Shown in pieces: positions 36,064 through 45,578 of a DNA stretch of 64,000 bases. Under the pieces are notes generated by a model. That model was not told where the DNA came from. It was given only the letters and a program-made list of their open reading frames with translations, and searched no databases. Made by a program: the position numbers and the translations under genes. Numbering within the stretch: position 1 is the stretch's first letter; every line of letters begins with the position of its first letter. Origin of the DNA: Nocardioides sp. Kera G14 (GTDB taxonomy: Bacteria > Actinomycetota > Actinomycetes > Propionibacteriales > Nocardioidaceae); contig NZ_CP085839.1 in NCBI RefSeq assembly GCF_020715565.1, positions 1,736,001 through 1,800,000 of the forward strand. The letters run 5' to 3'.

Positions 36064-36978
36064 ATGACCACGATCACTCTCGGACCTGAACCCTTCACCG
36101 TCGCCGAGCTGACCACCCTGGGTCTCTCACCCAAGCGGCTCCGTGCGCTCCACGAGGCCGGCTCTGTCCGTCGGGTCCTCCGCGGTGTGTACGTCGACGC
36201 AACACTGGACGACACACTCGAACTCCGTGCCCGGGCGCTGGCCCGGGTCGTCGACGAGAACCATGTGGTCGTCGACCGGTCCGCGGCCTGGCTCCACGGG
36301 ATCGACACCTTCGCCTATGGGGAGGGCGCAACGCCTCCACTGGAGATCTGCACCCTGCCGGCGCGACACGCCACCCAGCGATCCGGGACCAAGGGCGGCC
36401 GTCGTGATCTCGCCGACCGCGACATCATGAGGCTTGGCAATGTGCGCGTGACGACGCCGTTGCGAACCGCCCTCGACCTTGGCTGCCACCTGAGGCGCCG
36501 AGAGGCGTACGCAGCACTCTGTGCGTTCGCGAGGGAGCAGGGCGTCCAACCGTCGCACCTTGTGAGAGAGGTTGCGAGGTTCCGAGGGCGTCGCGGCGTC
36601 ATCCAGTTGCGCGGGCTCCTTGGTCACGTCACTGGAGCGGTGGAGTCACACCGTGAGGCATGGACCCTCCTGGCGATCCTCGACGCAGGGGTGATGGCGC
36701 CGATTCTGCAGTTCTGGATCGAGATCGACGGAGTGCCGACGTACCGGCTCGACCTCGCCTATCCGCGCCAGCGCGTGGCTGTCGAGTACGACGGGGAGGC
36801 GGATCACTCGACGCCGGAGCAGCGGGTACACGACGCGGAGCGTCGGGCGTGGCTCACCGCTCATGGCTGGACTGTCATCGTGGTCCGCAAGGGCGACTTC
36901 ACCGGTCGCGAGCTCGACCGGTGGCTCGGCGAGCTGAGGACCGCGCTTCGCCCGACGTACACCTCCCGACGCTGGTGA
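36064..36978 (+). CDS. AbiEi-type wHTH / DUF559-like nuclease-fold protein
   Basis: 304 residues. The N-terminus (about 10-50) looks like the winged-helix domain of AbiEi-family type IV antitoxins (FTVAELTTLGLSPKRLRALH, then VRRVLRGVYV). The C-terminus resembles DUF559/Vsr-like PD-(D/E)xK nucleases: RLDLAYPRQRVAVEYDG gives Asp230, Glu241 and Asp243, followed by RAWLTAHGWTVIVV. No AbiEii toxin gene is adjacent, so it is an orphan. Start ATG 36064 or the in-frame ATG 36052; no clear Shine-Dalgarno for either. Flanked by inverted 22-nt repeat arrays. Function unproven. Confidence 0.75.
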   Translation: MTTITLGPEPFTVAELTTLGLSPKRLRALHEAGSVRRVLRGVYVDATLDDTLELRARALARVVDENHVVVDRSAAWLHGIDTFAYGEGATPPLEICTLPARHATQRSGTKGGRRDLADRDIMRLGNVRVTTPLRTALDLGCHLRRREAYAALCAFAREQGVQPSHLVREVARFRGRRGVIQLRGLLGHVTGAVESHREAWTLLAILDAGVMAPILQFWIEIDGVPTYRLDLAYPRQRVAVEYDGEADHSTPEQRVHDAERRAWLTAHGWTVIVVRKGDFTGRELDRWLGELRTALRPTYTSRRW

Positions 36979-36980
36979 CG

Positions 36981-37036
36981 GAAGCCGGAGGTGGCGGGGC
37001 TAGAACCCGGAGGTGGCGGGGCGAGAACCCGGAGGT
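36981..37036 (+). repeat. Right array of the 22-nt tandem repeat
   Basis: Units at 36981-37002 and 37003-37024 and a partial one from 37025, lying between the AbiEi/DUF559 stop and the relA stop. The core is CCCG-N7-CGGG with N7 GAGGTGG. The orientation is opposite to the left array. The array fills essentially the whole 61-base gap. Confidence 0.8.
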
Positions 37037-37039
37037 CGG

Positions 37040-39391
37040 CTAGCTGGTGACGCGGTAGGCGTCGAAGACACCCGGGACGGATCGGACCGACTTGAGGACC
37101 GTGTCGAGGTGCTTGGCGTCGGCCATCTCGAAGGTGAAGCGGCTCTTGGCGACGCGGTCGCGTCCGGTCGAAAGGTTGGCGCTGAGGATGTTCACGTGGC
37201 TGTCGGAGAGCGCCATGGTGATGTCGGAGAGGAGGCGGGCGCGGTCGAGCGCCTCGACCTGGATGTTGACCAGGAAGACGGCGTTGGCCGAGGCGCCCCA
37301 CTCGACGTCGATCATCCGCTCGGGGTTGGCCTTCAGCGAGGCGGCGTTGGTGCAGTTGTCGCGGTGGACCGAGACGCCGCCGACCTTGGTCACGAAGCCG
37401 ATGATCGGGTCGCCCGGCACCGGCGTGCAGCACTTGGCGAGCTTGGTCCACACGTCCGGCTGACCCTTGACGAGTACGCCGACATCGGTCGCGCTCGTGT
37501 TCTGCGACCGTGACGAGCGGCGGTTGATGGTGACGGCCTCGGCCAGGTCCTCCTGGGCGGCCTCGCTCCCGCCGTGCTCGTCGACCACACGACGTACGAC
37601 CGCCTGGGGGGACAGGTTGCCCTCACCGACGGCGGCATAGAGCGCCTCGACGTCGTGGATGTTGAAGTGCCGCGCGGCCAAGGTCAGCGACTCATGCGAC
37701 ATCAGGCGCTTGAGGGGAAGGCCCTCCTTGCGCATGAGCTTGGCGATCTGCTCTTGGCCCTTCTCGATCGCCTCGTCCCGGCGCTCACGGGTGAACCAGG
37801 CACGGATCTTCGAGCGCGCACGGTTGGACTTCACGAAGCCCAGCCAGTCCTGCGACGGCCCGGCAGTCGGCGACTTCGAGGTGAAGACCTCGACGGTGTC
37901 ACCGTTCTGCAGGGTCGACTCGAGCGGAACGAGGCGACCGTTGACGCGGGCGCCGATGGTGTGGTGGCCGACCTCGGTGTGGACGGCGTACGCGAAGTCG
38001 ACAGGAGTCGCGTCGGCGGGCAGCGCGATCACGTCGCCCTTCGGGGTGAAGACGTAGACCTCGGTGCGGTTCATCTCGAAGCGCAGCGACTCCAGGAACT
38101 CCCCCGGATCCTCGACCTCGGACTGCCAGTCGACGAGCGTCTTGACCCAGCTCATGTCGGGGCCGCCGGTGGGGTTGAGGGGCCGGTCGGTGTCCACACC
38201 CGCGCGGCCGGCCTCCTTGTACTTCCAGTGGGCGGCGACACCGTACTCGGCGCGCCGGTGCATCGCGAAGGTCCGGATCTGCATCTCGACGGGCTTGCCC
38301 TGCGGACCGATGACCGTCGTGTGCAGCGACTGGTAGAGGTTGAACTTCGGCATCGCGACGTAGTCCTTGAACCGGCCGAGGACCGGGTTCCAGCGCGAGT
38401 GCAGGACGCCGAGGACGCTGTAGCAGTCACGGTCGTCGTCGACGAGGATGCGGATGCCGACCAGGTCGTAGATGTCGGAGAACTCCTTACCCCCGACGAT
38501 CATCTTCTGGTAGATCGAGTAGTAGTGCTTCGGCCGGCCGGTGACGGTGGCCTTGATCTTGGACTCCTTGAGGTCGTTCTCGACCTGGCTGATCACCTGC
38601 GCGAGGAACTGGTCACGCGAGGGCGCCCGCTCGGCGACGAGGCGGACGATCTCGTCATAGATCTTCGGGTGCAGCGTCGCGAAGGAGAGGTCCTCGAGCT
38701 CCCACTTGATCGTGTTCATGCCGAGCCGGTGTGCCAGCGGCGCGTAGATGTCGAGCGTCTCGTTGGCGCTGCGCTCCTGCGACTTCAGTGGCACGTAGCG
38801 CAGCGTGCGCATGTTGTGCAGCCGGTCGGCGAGCTTGATGACGAGCACCCGGATGTCCTTGGACATCGCCACGACCATCTTGCGGATGGTCTCCGACTGC
38901 GCGGAGTCGCCGTACTGCACCTTGTCGAGCTTGGTGACGCCGTCGACGAGCTGGGCGACCTCGGCGCCGAAGTCCTTGCTCAGCTGCTCGAGGGTGTACG
39001 GCGTGTCCTCGACGGTGTCGTGGAGCAGCGCGGCGACGAGCGTGGGCTCGGTCATGCCGAGCTCGGCGAGGATCGTCGTCACGGCGAGCGGATGCGTGAT
39101 GTAGGGGTCACCGCTCTTGCGCATCTGCCCGCGGTGGTGCTTCTCGGCGGTGACGTAGGCCCGCTCGAGCAACGCCAGATCGGCCTTGGGGTGGTTGGCG
39201 CGGACGGCACGGAAGAGCGGCTCGAGGACAGGATTGCCTGCACCGCTCTTGGTGCCCATCCGGGCCAGGCGGGCGCGCATGCTGCGCCCGGAGGTGGCGC
39301 CCGTCGAGGGCACGGCCGCCTCCCGTGACGGGGCCTTGCTGACCTGGACAGCGCTCTCGCGAGCGGGCGCGACGGTGCGATCCTCGGTCAT
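37040..39391 (-). CDS. relA: Bifunctional (p)ppGpp synthetase/hydrolase (RelA/SpoT family)
   Basis: Stringent-response enzyme, 783 residues, cytoplasmic and ribosome-associated. The HD hydrolase domain is intact ([34 protein letters not shown]), so it is bifunctional. The synthetase domain has [12 protein letters not shown] and [20 protein letters not shown]. Then come TGS ([14 protein letters not shown]), a zinc-finger/helical region ([11 protein letters not shown]) and a C-terminal ACT domain. The ATG has CGGAGG immediately upstream, which overlaps the spacer after TAGACT. Confidence 0.96.
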   Translation of the reverse strand: MTEDRTVAPARESAVQVSKAPSREAAVPSTGATSGRSMRARLARMGTKSGAGNPVLEPLFRAVRANHPKADLALLERAYVTAEKHHRGQMRKSGDPYITHPLAVTTILAELGMTEPTLVAALLHDTVEDTPYTLEQLSKDFGAEVAQLVDGVTKLDKVQYGDSAQSETIRKMVVAMSKDIRVLVIKLADRLHNMRTLRYVPLKSQERSANETLDIYAPLAHRLGMNTIKWELEDLSFATLHPKIYDEIVRLVAERAPSRDQFLAQVISQVENDLKESKIKATVTGRPKHYYSIYQKMIVGGKEFSDIYDLVGIRILVDDDRDCYSVLGVLHSRWNPVLGRFKDYVAMPKFNLYQSLHTTVIGPQGKPVEMQIRTFAMHRRAEYGVAAHWKYKEAGRAGVDTDRPLNPTGGPDMSWVKTLVDWQSEVEDPGEFLESLRFEMNRTEVYVFTPKGDVIALPADATPVDFAYAVHTEVGHHTIGARVNGRLVPLESTLQNGDTVEVFTSKSPTAGPSQDWLGFVKSNRARSKIRAWFTRERRDEAIEKGQEQIAKLMRKEGLPLKRLMSHESLTLAARHFNIHDVEALYAAVGEGNLSPQAVVRRVVDEHGGSEAAQEDLAEAVTINRRSSRSQNTSATDVGVLVKGQPDVWTKLAKCCTPVPGDPIIGFVTKVGGVSVHRDNCTNAASLKANPERMIDVEWGASANAVFLVNIQVEALDRARLLSDITMALSDSHVNILSANLSTGRDRVAKSRFTFEMADAKHLDTVLKSVRSVPGVFDAYRVTS

Positions 39392-39397
39392 CCTCCG

Positions 39398-39403
39398 AGT
39401 CTA
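39398..39403 (-). promoter_or_regulatory. Predicted -10 box of relA
   Basis: TAGACT on the minus strand, six bases before the relA ATG. A leaderless transcript from here would lose the CGGAGG Shine-Dalgarno-like sequence, whereas read-through from apt would keep it. Confidence 0.5.
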
Positions 39404-39425
39404 TCTACGAGACGTGACCGTCGGG

Positions 39426-39965
39426 TCAGACGGTGACAAGTGCGGTGACCCGGAGGTCGCCCAGGGTCTGACGCCCGGGCAGGAAGCTGAGCTCCATCAG
39501 CACCGCAACACCGACGATGACGCCGCCACAGCGCTCGACGAGCTTGCGGGTGGCATCGAGCGTGCCCCCGGTGGCGAGGACGTCATCGATGAGGAGCACC
39601 CGGTCGCCGGGCTTCACCGCGTCGCTGTGAATCTCGAGGGTGGCCTCGCCGTACTCCAGCGCATAGGACTCACCCACGACCTCACGCGGAAGCTTGCCGG
39701 CCTTGCGGACCGGCACGAAACCGACGCCGAGCTCGAGTGCGACTGGCGCAGCGAGGATGAAGCCTCGCGCCTCGGTGCCGAGGACGAGGTCGACGACGGG
39801 CTCGCCGGCGTCGTCACAGCCGGCGAGACTGAGCCGCGTCACCGTGGAGGCGAACGCCCCGTGGTCGGCCAGCAGCGGGGAGATGTCCTTGAACATCACG
39901 CCCGGCTCGGGATAGTCCGGGACGTCGAGGATGTACGCCGACAGATCCAGCTCGTCCTGCGTCAT
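39426..39965 (-). CDS. apt: Adenine phosphoribosyltransferase
   Basis: Purine salvage enzyme making AMP from adenine and PRPP. 179 residues with the family start DYPEPGVMFKDISPLL, LGTEARGFIL, and the PRPP loop VLLIDDVLATGGTLDA. The long open frame upstream is secF read in another frame; ATG 39965 gives the normal length and begins five bases after the secF stop. Conserved secF-apt-relA order. Confidence 0.95.
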   Translation of the reverse strand: MTQDELDLSAYILDVPDYPEPGVMFKDISPLLADHGAFASTVTRLSLAGCDDAGEPVVDLVLGTEARGFILAAPVALELGVGFVPVRKAGKLPREVVGESYALEYGEATLEIHSDAVKPGDRVLLIDDVLATGGTLDATRKLVERCGGVIVGVAVLMELSFLPGRQTLGDLRVTALVTV

Positions 39966-39970
39966 CCGTG

Positions 39971-41173
39971 CTACTTCTTCCCGCGCTGCGACCGCGGCTT
40001 GCGGGTCGGCTGCGAACGGCCGGCCGCACCGCTGTCCCTGATCGGGCCGCGGGCCGGCTTGCGGATGACCGCGTCGCCGGTCTCGAGCTCGAACTCGAGG
40101 TCCTCCAGCTCGGGGGCCGACTCGGAGACCGGCATGCCCTCGCGGAAGGTCGGGACGGCGGCGTACTTGTCGGCGGCGGCGCGGGCGCGGGCCTTGGCGC
40201 GGCGCTCCTGCAGCTTGACCTCGTCCTCGGTGGACTTGAGGTGCACGAGGATGCGCGGCGCCACCCACACCGACGAGAAGACGCCGGCGGCCATGCCGAC
40301 GAACTGCGACAGCGCCAGGTCCTTCAGCGAGCTGGAGCCGAGCAGGATCGCGCTGGTGAAGAGGATCGACCCGATCGGGATCAGCGCGACGATGGACGTG
40401 TTGATCGACCGGACGAGCGTCTGGTTGACGGCGAGGTTGGCCTCGCCGGCGTACCCGAGCCTGCTGCCCCGGAGGTTCTTGGTGTTCTCGCGGATCTTGT
40501 CGAAGACGACGACGGTGTCGTAGAGCGAGAAGCCGAGGATCGCGAGCAGACCGGTGACAGCCGCAGGCGTCACGCGGAAGCCGGAGAGCGAGTAGACGCC
40601 CATCGTGATGACGACGTCGTGGAAGAGTGCGACGAAGGCGGCGACCGACATCTTCCACTCGCGGAAGTAGGCGCCGATGAAGAGCATCGCGAGCAGCACG
40701 AAGAGGATCACGCCGGTGATCGCCCGCTGGGCGACCTCCTTGCCCCAGCTGCCGCCGATCTCCGTCGGCGAGATCTGCTTGGTCTCGTCATCGACGTGGA
40801 CGACCGAGGTGATCACGTCGATGATCTTGGCGTCGTTGGCCTGGGAGAGCTCCTCGACCTGGACGGTGATGCCGTCGTTGCCGGAGGTGGAGACCGTCGG
40901 CTCCTCGGCACCGGGGATACCGGCGTCGGCGATCTTGGTCCGGAGCTCGTCGACGGTCTTCTGGGTGGCCTGGGAGGAGCTCAGGCCGCTGACCTGGATC
41001 TCCGTGCCGCCGGTGAACTCCACACCGAAGGAGAATCCGCGGAAGAGGACGATGAGGAGGGCGGCCAGGACGATGCCGCCGGAGATCGTGTACCAGAGAG
41101 GCCGACGACCGATGAAGTCGAACGACTTCTCACCGGTGTAGAGGTCGTGCCCGAGCTTTGCGAAGTTGAACAT
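39971..41173 (-). CDS. secF: Protein translocase subunit SecF
   Basis: RND-type partner of SecD that uses the proton motive force to help release translocated proteins. 400 residues, six membrane helices (first near 22-45), P1-type periplasmic domain with FTGGTEIQV, and the SecF block GFSLYDTVVVFDKIRENT. The long C-terminal cytoplasmic tail (about 320-400) is basic and ends in RKPRSQRGKK. Its start overlaps the secD stop (TGATG). Confidence 0.95.
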   Translation of the reverse strand: MFNFAKLGHDLYTGEKSFDFIGRRPLWYTISGGIVLAALLIVLFRGFSFGVEFTGGTEIQVSGLSSSQATQKTVDELRTKIADAGIPGAEEPTVSTSGNDGITVQVEELSQANDAKIIDVITSVVHVDDETKQISPTEIGGSWGKEVAQRAITGVILFVLLAMLFIGAYFREWKMSVAAFVALFHDVVITMGVYSLSGFRVTPAAVTGLLAILGFSLYDTVVVFDKIRENTKNLRGSRLGYAGEANLAVNQTLVRSINTSIVALIPIGSILFTSAILLGSSSLKDLALSQFVGMAAGVFSSVWVAPRILVHLKSTEDEVKLQERRAKARARAAADKYAAVPTFREGMPVSESAPELEDLEFELETGDAVIRKPARGPIRDSGAAGRSQPTRKPRSQRGKK

Positions 41174-42882
41174 CAGGCCTTGCCTCCGACGTTGCTGGTG
41201 CGGGCGACGCGGGCCCTGCGGGCCTCACGCGGATCCACACCGAGCGCGTGCACGCTCAAGCCGGACCACGCACCGCCGCCGTTGAAGAACTTGAACCGGG
41301 CCAGCCACGTGACCATCGGCTTGGTGAACCAGAAGAGCACCGCGAGGTCGAGCAGCGTGGAGAGGCCGAGCGCGAAACCGAAGCCCTTCACGACGCCGGT
41401 GGCGAAGATGTAGAGCACCGCGGCACTGAGCAGCTGCACGACGTTGGCAGCCATTCGGGTCTGGCGAGCACGGACCCAGCCGGACTCGACCGCGACGCGC
41501 ATCGACTTCCCGTCACGCATCTCGTCACGGATGCGCTCGAAGAAGATGATGAACGAGTCGGCCGTGATGCCGACCGCGATGATCAGGCCCGCGATGCCCG
41601 GGAGGGTCAGCGTGAAGCCGGCCGTCTTGCTCAGCAGGAGCACCAGGGCGTAGGTCCAGGCCGCAGCCACGACGAGCGAGGAGAGCACGACCAGGCCGAG
41701 GCCGCGGTAGTAACCGAGGCACCACAGCGCCACGAGGAGGAGGCCGATGCCGCCGGCGATGAAGCCCGCCTGGAGCTGGTTGCCGGCGAGGGTCGGCCCG
41801 ACGACCTCGACCGTGACGTCCTTCTTGAAGGCGATCGGGAGGGCGCCGTACTTGAGGCTGGTCGACAGGCTCTGGGCCTCGGCCTGGGTGAAGTTGCCCT
41901 CGATCTGGGCGCCGCTGCTGATCCGGGACGACGCCGTCGGCGCGGAGATCACCTGGCCGTCGAGGACGATGGCGAACTGCTGGCCGGTGTTGGCGATGGT
42001 GCCGGTCGCGTCGGCGAAGATCTTGCGGCCGTGGCCGTTGAAGTCGAGCGTGACGACGTAGTTGACCTGCTGCTGCGGGATGCCGAAGCTCGCGTCGGTC
42101 AGGTCGGTGCCCTCGATGATCGCCGGGCTCAGCAGGTACTTCACCTGGCCGTCGGGGTCGCAGGTGAGCAGCGGCTGGGTGGGGTCGTCCTTGACCTCGG
42201 CCGTCGTGTCGGGGCAGGTGAAGGAGGTGAACTTCGTCGCCCAGTCGTCCGGCGGGGTGTTCATGAACGAGACGGCCGCGTCGAACGTCGCATCATCCTT
42301 CGACGCGGGGGCCGACGAGGAGGCGGTGGCGGAGGGCGAGCCCGTGGTCGTCGCCGCCGGCGCGCTGGCCGTGGCGGACGGCGTGGGCGTCGGGGTGGCG
42401 GTCGCGGTCTTCGCGCCCTTCTTCACACCGAACCCGAGCGGGGCGCGCTGGGCGCCGGTGCCGGAGGTGATGCCGCCGGTGGTGTCCGTCGACGCCGCGG
42501 CCGTACCGCAGGTGGTCGACGTGGAGGAGTCACACGCGACCAGACGGAAGCGGAGCTGCGCCTGGCGCTTGACGGTGTCGACCAGGTCCTGGCGGTTCTT
42601 CCCGGGGATCTCGACGGTGATGAAGCGGTTGCCCTGCGTGGTCACCTCGGCCTCGGAGACACCCGAGCCGTTGACGCGCTGGTCGATGATGCCGCGCGCC
42701 TCCTTGAGGTTGTCCGTCGACGGGTTGCCGTCGGCGATCAGCGTGATCCGGGTGCCGCCCTGGAGGTCGAGACCGAGCTCGGGCTTCCAGGTGTTGCCGA
42801 TGACCACGAGGCCGTAGGCGACGGCGAGGGCCAGGAAGAAGACCGTGAGGGTCCGGCCCGGCTTGGAGGTCTTGCGTGCCAT
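41173..42882 (-). CDS. secD: Protein translocase subunit SecD
   Basis: Membrane RND protein, 569 residues. An N-terminal helix is followed by LGLDLQGGTRITL, the large extracytoplasmic domain, and a C-terminal bundle with GIADSFIIFFERIRDE-like sequence (ITADSFIIFFERIRDEMRDG). The extracytoplasmic domain is interrupted by a Thr/Ser/Pro/Ala-rich stretch at about residues 150-192, absent from Gram-negative SecD and probably disordered. Operon yajC-secD-secF-apt. Confidence 0.95.
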   Translation of the reverse strand: MARKTSKPGRTLTVFFLALAVAYGLVVIGNTWKPELGLDLQGGTRITLIADGNPSTDNLKEARGIIDQRVNGSGVSEAEVTTQGNRFITVEIPGKNRQDLVDTVKRQAQLRFRLVACDSSTSTTCGTAAASTDTTGGITSGTGAQRAPLGFGVKKGAKTATATPTPTPSATASAPAATTTGSPSATASSSAPASKDDATFDAAVSFMNTPPDDWATKFTSFTCPDTTAEVKDDPTQPLLTCDPDGQVKYLLSPAIIEGTDLTDASFGIPQQQVNYVVTLDFNGHGRKIFADATGTIANTGQQFAIVLDGQVISAPTASSRISSGAQIEGNFTQAEAQSLSTSLKYGALPIAFKKDVTVEVVGPTLAGNQLQAGFIAGGIGLLLVALWCLGYYRGLGLVVLSSLVVAAAWTYALVLLLSKTAGFTLTLPGIAGLIIAVGITADSFIIFFERIRDEMRDGKSMRVAVESGWVRARQTRMAANVVQLLSAAVLYIFATGVVKGFGFALGLSTLLDLAVLFWFTKPMVTWLARFKFFNGGGAWSGLSVHALGVDPREARRARVARTSNVGGKA

Positions 42883-42887
42883 GCGGG

Positions 42888-43226
42888 TCAGTTCTCCTTG
42901 TCGAGGTCGACGCCGTCGTGCGTCGCACCGGCCTCGGGGATCTCGGAGGCATCGTCACGGGCGGTCTCGGCCGGCAGGATGTGGCCGATCGCGGCCTTGG
43001 CCACCTTGATGTGGACGCCGTCGGCGATCTGGACGACGACGAAGTCGTCCGTGCGCTCGACGATGGTGCCGAAGATGCCCGAGGTCAGCACCACGTGGGC
43101 GCCGGGCCCGGCGGCCTCCTGCAGTGCCCGGGCCTCGGCCTGTCGCCTGCGCTGGGGCCGGATGATCAGGAGCCAGAAGACCAGCAGGATCACGATGAAC
43201 GGCAGGAACTCGCCGATCTGAGACAT
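42888..43226 (-). CDS. yajC: Preprotein translocase accessory subunit YajC
   Basis: 112-residue single-span membrane protein of the SecDF-YajC complex. Helix FLPFIVILLVFWLLIIRPQR at residues 7-26, then VVLTSGIFGTIVERTDDFVVVQI, the family signature. ATG at 43226. Five bases before secD. Confidence 0.94.
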   Translation of the reverse strand: MSQIGEFLPFIVILLVFWLLIIRPQRRRQAEARALQEAAGPGAHVVLTSGIFGTIVERTDDFVVVQIADGVHIKVAKAAIGHILPAETARDDASEIPEAGATHDGVDLDKEN

Positions 43227-43257
43227 GGGAGAACTTTCAGGCAGACATCAGGAAGCA

Positions 43258-43273
43258 GGCCCCCGGAGGGGCC
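43258..43273 (-). promoter_or_regulatory. Stable hairpin at the 5' end of the yajC leader
   Basis: GGCCCC (43258-43263) pairs with GGGGCC (43268-43273) around a four-base loop. From the predicted start near 43275 it would form the first 17 or so bases of the yajC-secDF mRNA, with about 30 unpaired bases before the start codon. It could stabilise the 5' end; as a ruvB terminator it lacks a T-tract. Confidence 0.5.
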
Positions 43274-43281
43274 GACGCGCC

Positions 43282-43287
43282 AGTCTA
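43282..43287 (-). promoter_or_regulatory. Predicted -10 box of the yajC-secD-secF operon
   Basis: TAGACT on the minus strand in the 106-base gap between ruvB and yajC. Unlike most boxes in this window it is not next to the start codon, predicting a leader of roughly 50 bases. Confidence 0.5.
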
Positions 43288-43332
43288 GCCACGGTCGCGG
43301 TGTGATCCGGCCATTCCGGGCTCGATCACCGA

Positions 43333-44400
43333 CTATTCACCGAACAGCGTCTCCTGCGTGACCGCAGGGGCGGTCAGGCCCAGGTGGGACCACGCGGCCG
43401 GAGTGGCGACCCGGCCCCGCGGCGTACGGGCGAGGAAGCCGTTGCGGACCAGGAACGGCTCCGCCACCTCCTCCACCGTCTCGCGCTCCTCACCGACCGC
43501 GACGGCCAGCGTCGAGACGCCGACGGGGCCTCCGCCGAAGCGCCGGCAGAGTACGTCGAGCACGGCTCGGTCGAGGCGGTCCAGGCCCAACGGGTCGACC
43601 TCGTAGAGCTCCAACGCGGCCTCGGCCACGTCGAGGGTGACGACGCCGTCGGCGCGGACCTGGGCGAAGTCGCGCACGCGACGGAGCAGGCGGTTGGCGA
43701 TGCGCGGTGTGCCACGTGAGCGCGAGGCGATCTGGGCGGCGCCCTCGTCGGTGAAGTGCACGTCGAGCAGGCCGGCGCTGCGTCGGACGATCAGCTCCAG
43801 CTCGGCGGGCTCGTAGAACTCGAGGTGGCCGGTGAAGCCGAACCGGTCGCGGAGAGGACCGGGCAGAAGGCCGGCGCGAGTGGTGGCGCCCACCAGGGTG
43901 AAGGGCGGGATCTCGAGCGGGATGCTGGTGGCGCCCGGGCCCTTGCCGATGACGACGTCGACCCGGAAGTCCTCCATCGCCATGTAGAGCATCTCCTCGG
44001 CGGGCCGCGACATGCGGTGGATCTCGTCGACGAAGAGGATGTCGCCCTCGTTGAGACCGCTGAGGATGGAGGCCAGGTCGCCGGCATGCGTGATGGCGGG
44101 GCCGCTGGTGAGGCGCAGCGGGCTGCTCATCTCGGCGGCGATGATCATGGCCAGCGTGGTCTTGCCGAGACCGGGAGGCCCGGAGAGAAGGACATGGTCG
44201 GGCGTGCGGCCGCGCTGGCGGGCTGCCTCGAGGACGAGCCCGAGCTGCTCGCGCACCCGGGCCTGGCCGACGACCTCGTCGAGCGTGCGCGGCCGGAGTG
44301 CGGCCTCGATCGCTCGCTCGTCGCCCTCGGCCTCGGCGGCGACGAGGCGCTGGAGGTAGTCGCCCTCGGCCTCGTCCAGCTCCTCCTCATGGAACGGCAT
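43333..44400 (-). CDS. ruvB: Holliday junction helicase motor RuvB
   Basis: AAA+ hexameric motor driving branch migration with RuvA. 355 residues: Walker [17 protein letters not shown], Walker [11 protein letters not shown], sensor [18 protein letters not shown], and a C-terminal winged helix ([14 protein letters not shown]). Four bases after ruvA. Confidence 0.97.
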   Translation of the reverse strand: MPFHEEELDEAEGDYLQRLVAAEAEGDERAIEAALRPRTLDEVVGQARVREQLGLVLEAARQRGRTPDHVLLSGPPGLGKTTLAMIIAAEMSSPLRLTSGPAITHAGDLASILSGLNEGDILFVDEIHRMSRPAEEMLYMAMEDFRVDVVIGKGPGATSIPLEIPPFTLVGATTRAGLLPGPLRDRFGFTGHLEFYEPAELELIVRRSAGLLDVHFTDEGAAQIASRSRGTPRIANRLLRRVRDFAQVRADGVVTLDVAEAALELYEVDPLGLDRLDRAVLDVLCRRFGGGPVGVSTLAVAVGEERETVEEVAEPFLVRNGFLARTPRGRVATPAAWSHLGLTAPAVTQETLFGE

Positions 44401-44404
44401 CGCT

Positions 44405-45022
44405 CTACGCCTTGCTCAGGATTTGCAGGGCCGCCTTGAGCAGCTGGCTCACGTTGGGCGCTCCGGCCGGGTCCTCGACCGCCTGGACCGCACGGTCGGC
44501 GTCCTTGGCGTTGTAACCGAGGCCGGTGAGTGCCTCGGCGACCTGCGTCCGCCACGGCGCCGCACTCGCGATCGACGAGGTGCTGCCGCTGGTGCCGGTC
44601 GGGGCACCGAGCCGGTCCTTGAGCTCGAGGATCATCCGCTGCGCGCCCTTGAGACCGACGCCCGGCACCTTGGTCAGGGTCTTGGCGTCGTCGGAGGCGA
44701 CCGCCATGCGGAGCGTGTCCGGCTCGAGGACGGCGACGATGGCCTGGGCGAGCTTCGGTCCGACGCCCTGCACGGTCTGGACGATCTCGAAGATCGACTT
44801 CTCCTCCTCGTTGGCGAAGCCGAAGAGGGTGAGCGAGTCCTCACGCACGATCAATGCGCTGGGCAGCGCGGCCTGGGTGCCGGTGCGCAGGCCCGCGAGG
44901 GTCGACGGGGTGCAGAGCAGCTCGAGACCAACTCCTCCTTGCGCTCCCCCGACCTCGATCACGGCACTGGAGAGCGTGACGGCGGCGACCGTGCCGCGGA
45001 CATGTGAGATCACGTCGATCAA
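44405..45022 (-). CDS. ruvA: Holliday junction helicase subunit RuvA
   Basis: Four-way-junction binding protein, 205 residues. N-terminal OB fold ([15 protein letters not shown]), two HhH motifs ([38 protein letters not shown]) and a small C-terminal RuvB-binding domain ([17 protein letters not shown]). The ATG overlaps the ruvC stop by four bases. Confidence 0.96.
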   Translation of the reverse strand: MIDVISHVRGTVAAVTLSSAVIEVGGAQGGVGLELLCTPSTLAGLRTGTQAALPSALIVREDSLTLFGFANEEEKSIFEIVQTVQGVGPKLAQAIVAVLEPDTLRMAVASDDAKTLTKVPGVGLKGAQRMILELKDRLGAPTGTSGSTSSIASAAPWRTQVAEALTGLGYNAKDADRAVQAVEDPAGAPNVSQLLKAALQILSKA

Positions 45023-45534
45023 CTCCTCTGCGCAGCGATGGCTGCCTCGAGTCGGGACTGGGCGCCTCCGCGCCAGATGTGGGTGATGGCCAGTGCGAGC
45101 GCGTCGGCCGCGTCGGCGGGCTTCGGCATCGCGTCGAGTCGGAGGATGCGTGTCACCATCGCCCCGACCTGCGCCTTGTCGGCGCGGCCGTTGCCGGAGA
45201 CCGCGGCCTTGACCTCACTCGGCGTGTGGAGCGCGACCGGGATTCCCCGGCGTGCCGCACAGACCATCGCGACGCCGCTCGCCTGCGCGGTGCCCATGAT
45301 GGTCGAGACGTCCGAGCGCGCGAAGACCCGCTCGATGGCCACGGCGTCAGGTCGGTACTCGTCGAGGCGTGCCTCGATCCCCTGCTCGAGCTGGGCCAGT
45401 CGCTCCCAGACGGGCAGGGTCGACGTCGTACGCACGACGCTGACGTCGATGAGCGTCAGCGGCCGGCCGACGCTGCCGTCGACGACGCCCGTGCCGCACC
45501 GGGTGAGGCCGGGATCGATCCCGAGCACGCGCAT
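45019..45534 (-). CDS. ruvC: Holliday junction resolvase RuvC
   Basis: Endonuclease that resolves Holliday junctions; 171 residues, RNase H-like fold. Acidic catalytic residues lie in [14 protein letters not shown] (Asp7), AIERVFA (Glu), and the C-terminal [14 protein letters not shown]. First gene of ruvCAB. A LexA-type palindrome lies 11 bases upstream, with AGGAG as ribosome site. Confidence 0.96.
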   Translation of the reverse strand: MRVLGIDPGLTRCGTGVVDGSVGRPLTLIDVSVVRTTSTLPVWERLAQLEQGIEARLDEYRPDAVAIERVFARSDVSTIMGTAQASGVAMVCAARRGIPVALHTPSEVKAAVSGNGRADKAQVGAMVTRILRLDAMPKPADAADALALAITHIWRGGAQSRLEAAIAAQRS

Positions 45535-45545
45535 GCTGTCTCCTG

Positions 45546-45561
45546 TCGAACAGTTGTTCTA
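45546..45561 (-). promoter_or_regulatory. LexA/SOS box upstream of ruvC
   Basis: TCGAACAGTTGTTCTA has the GAAC-N4-GTTC core (45548-45559) of the actinobacterial SOS box, with one deviation in the outer flank. It lies between yebC and ruvC, just upstream of the ruvC Shine-Dalgarno sequence, where LexA would block ruvCAB until DNA damage. Confidence 0.8.
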
Positions 45562-45578
45562 GGAGGACAGTAGCCCGA

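Noticed and set aside
36064..36978. Complete AbiE toxin-antitoxin pair
   Set aside because: No nucleotidyltransferase (AbiEii-like) gene is adjacent on either strand; relA and the DUF349 gene flank it.
35849..37036. CRISPR array
   Set aside because: The 22-nt units are contiguous with no spacers, there are only a few of them, and no cas gene is present.
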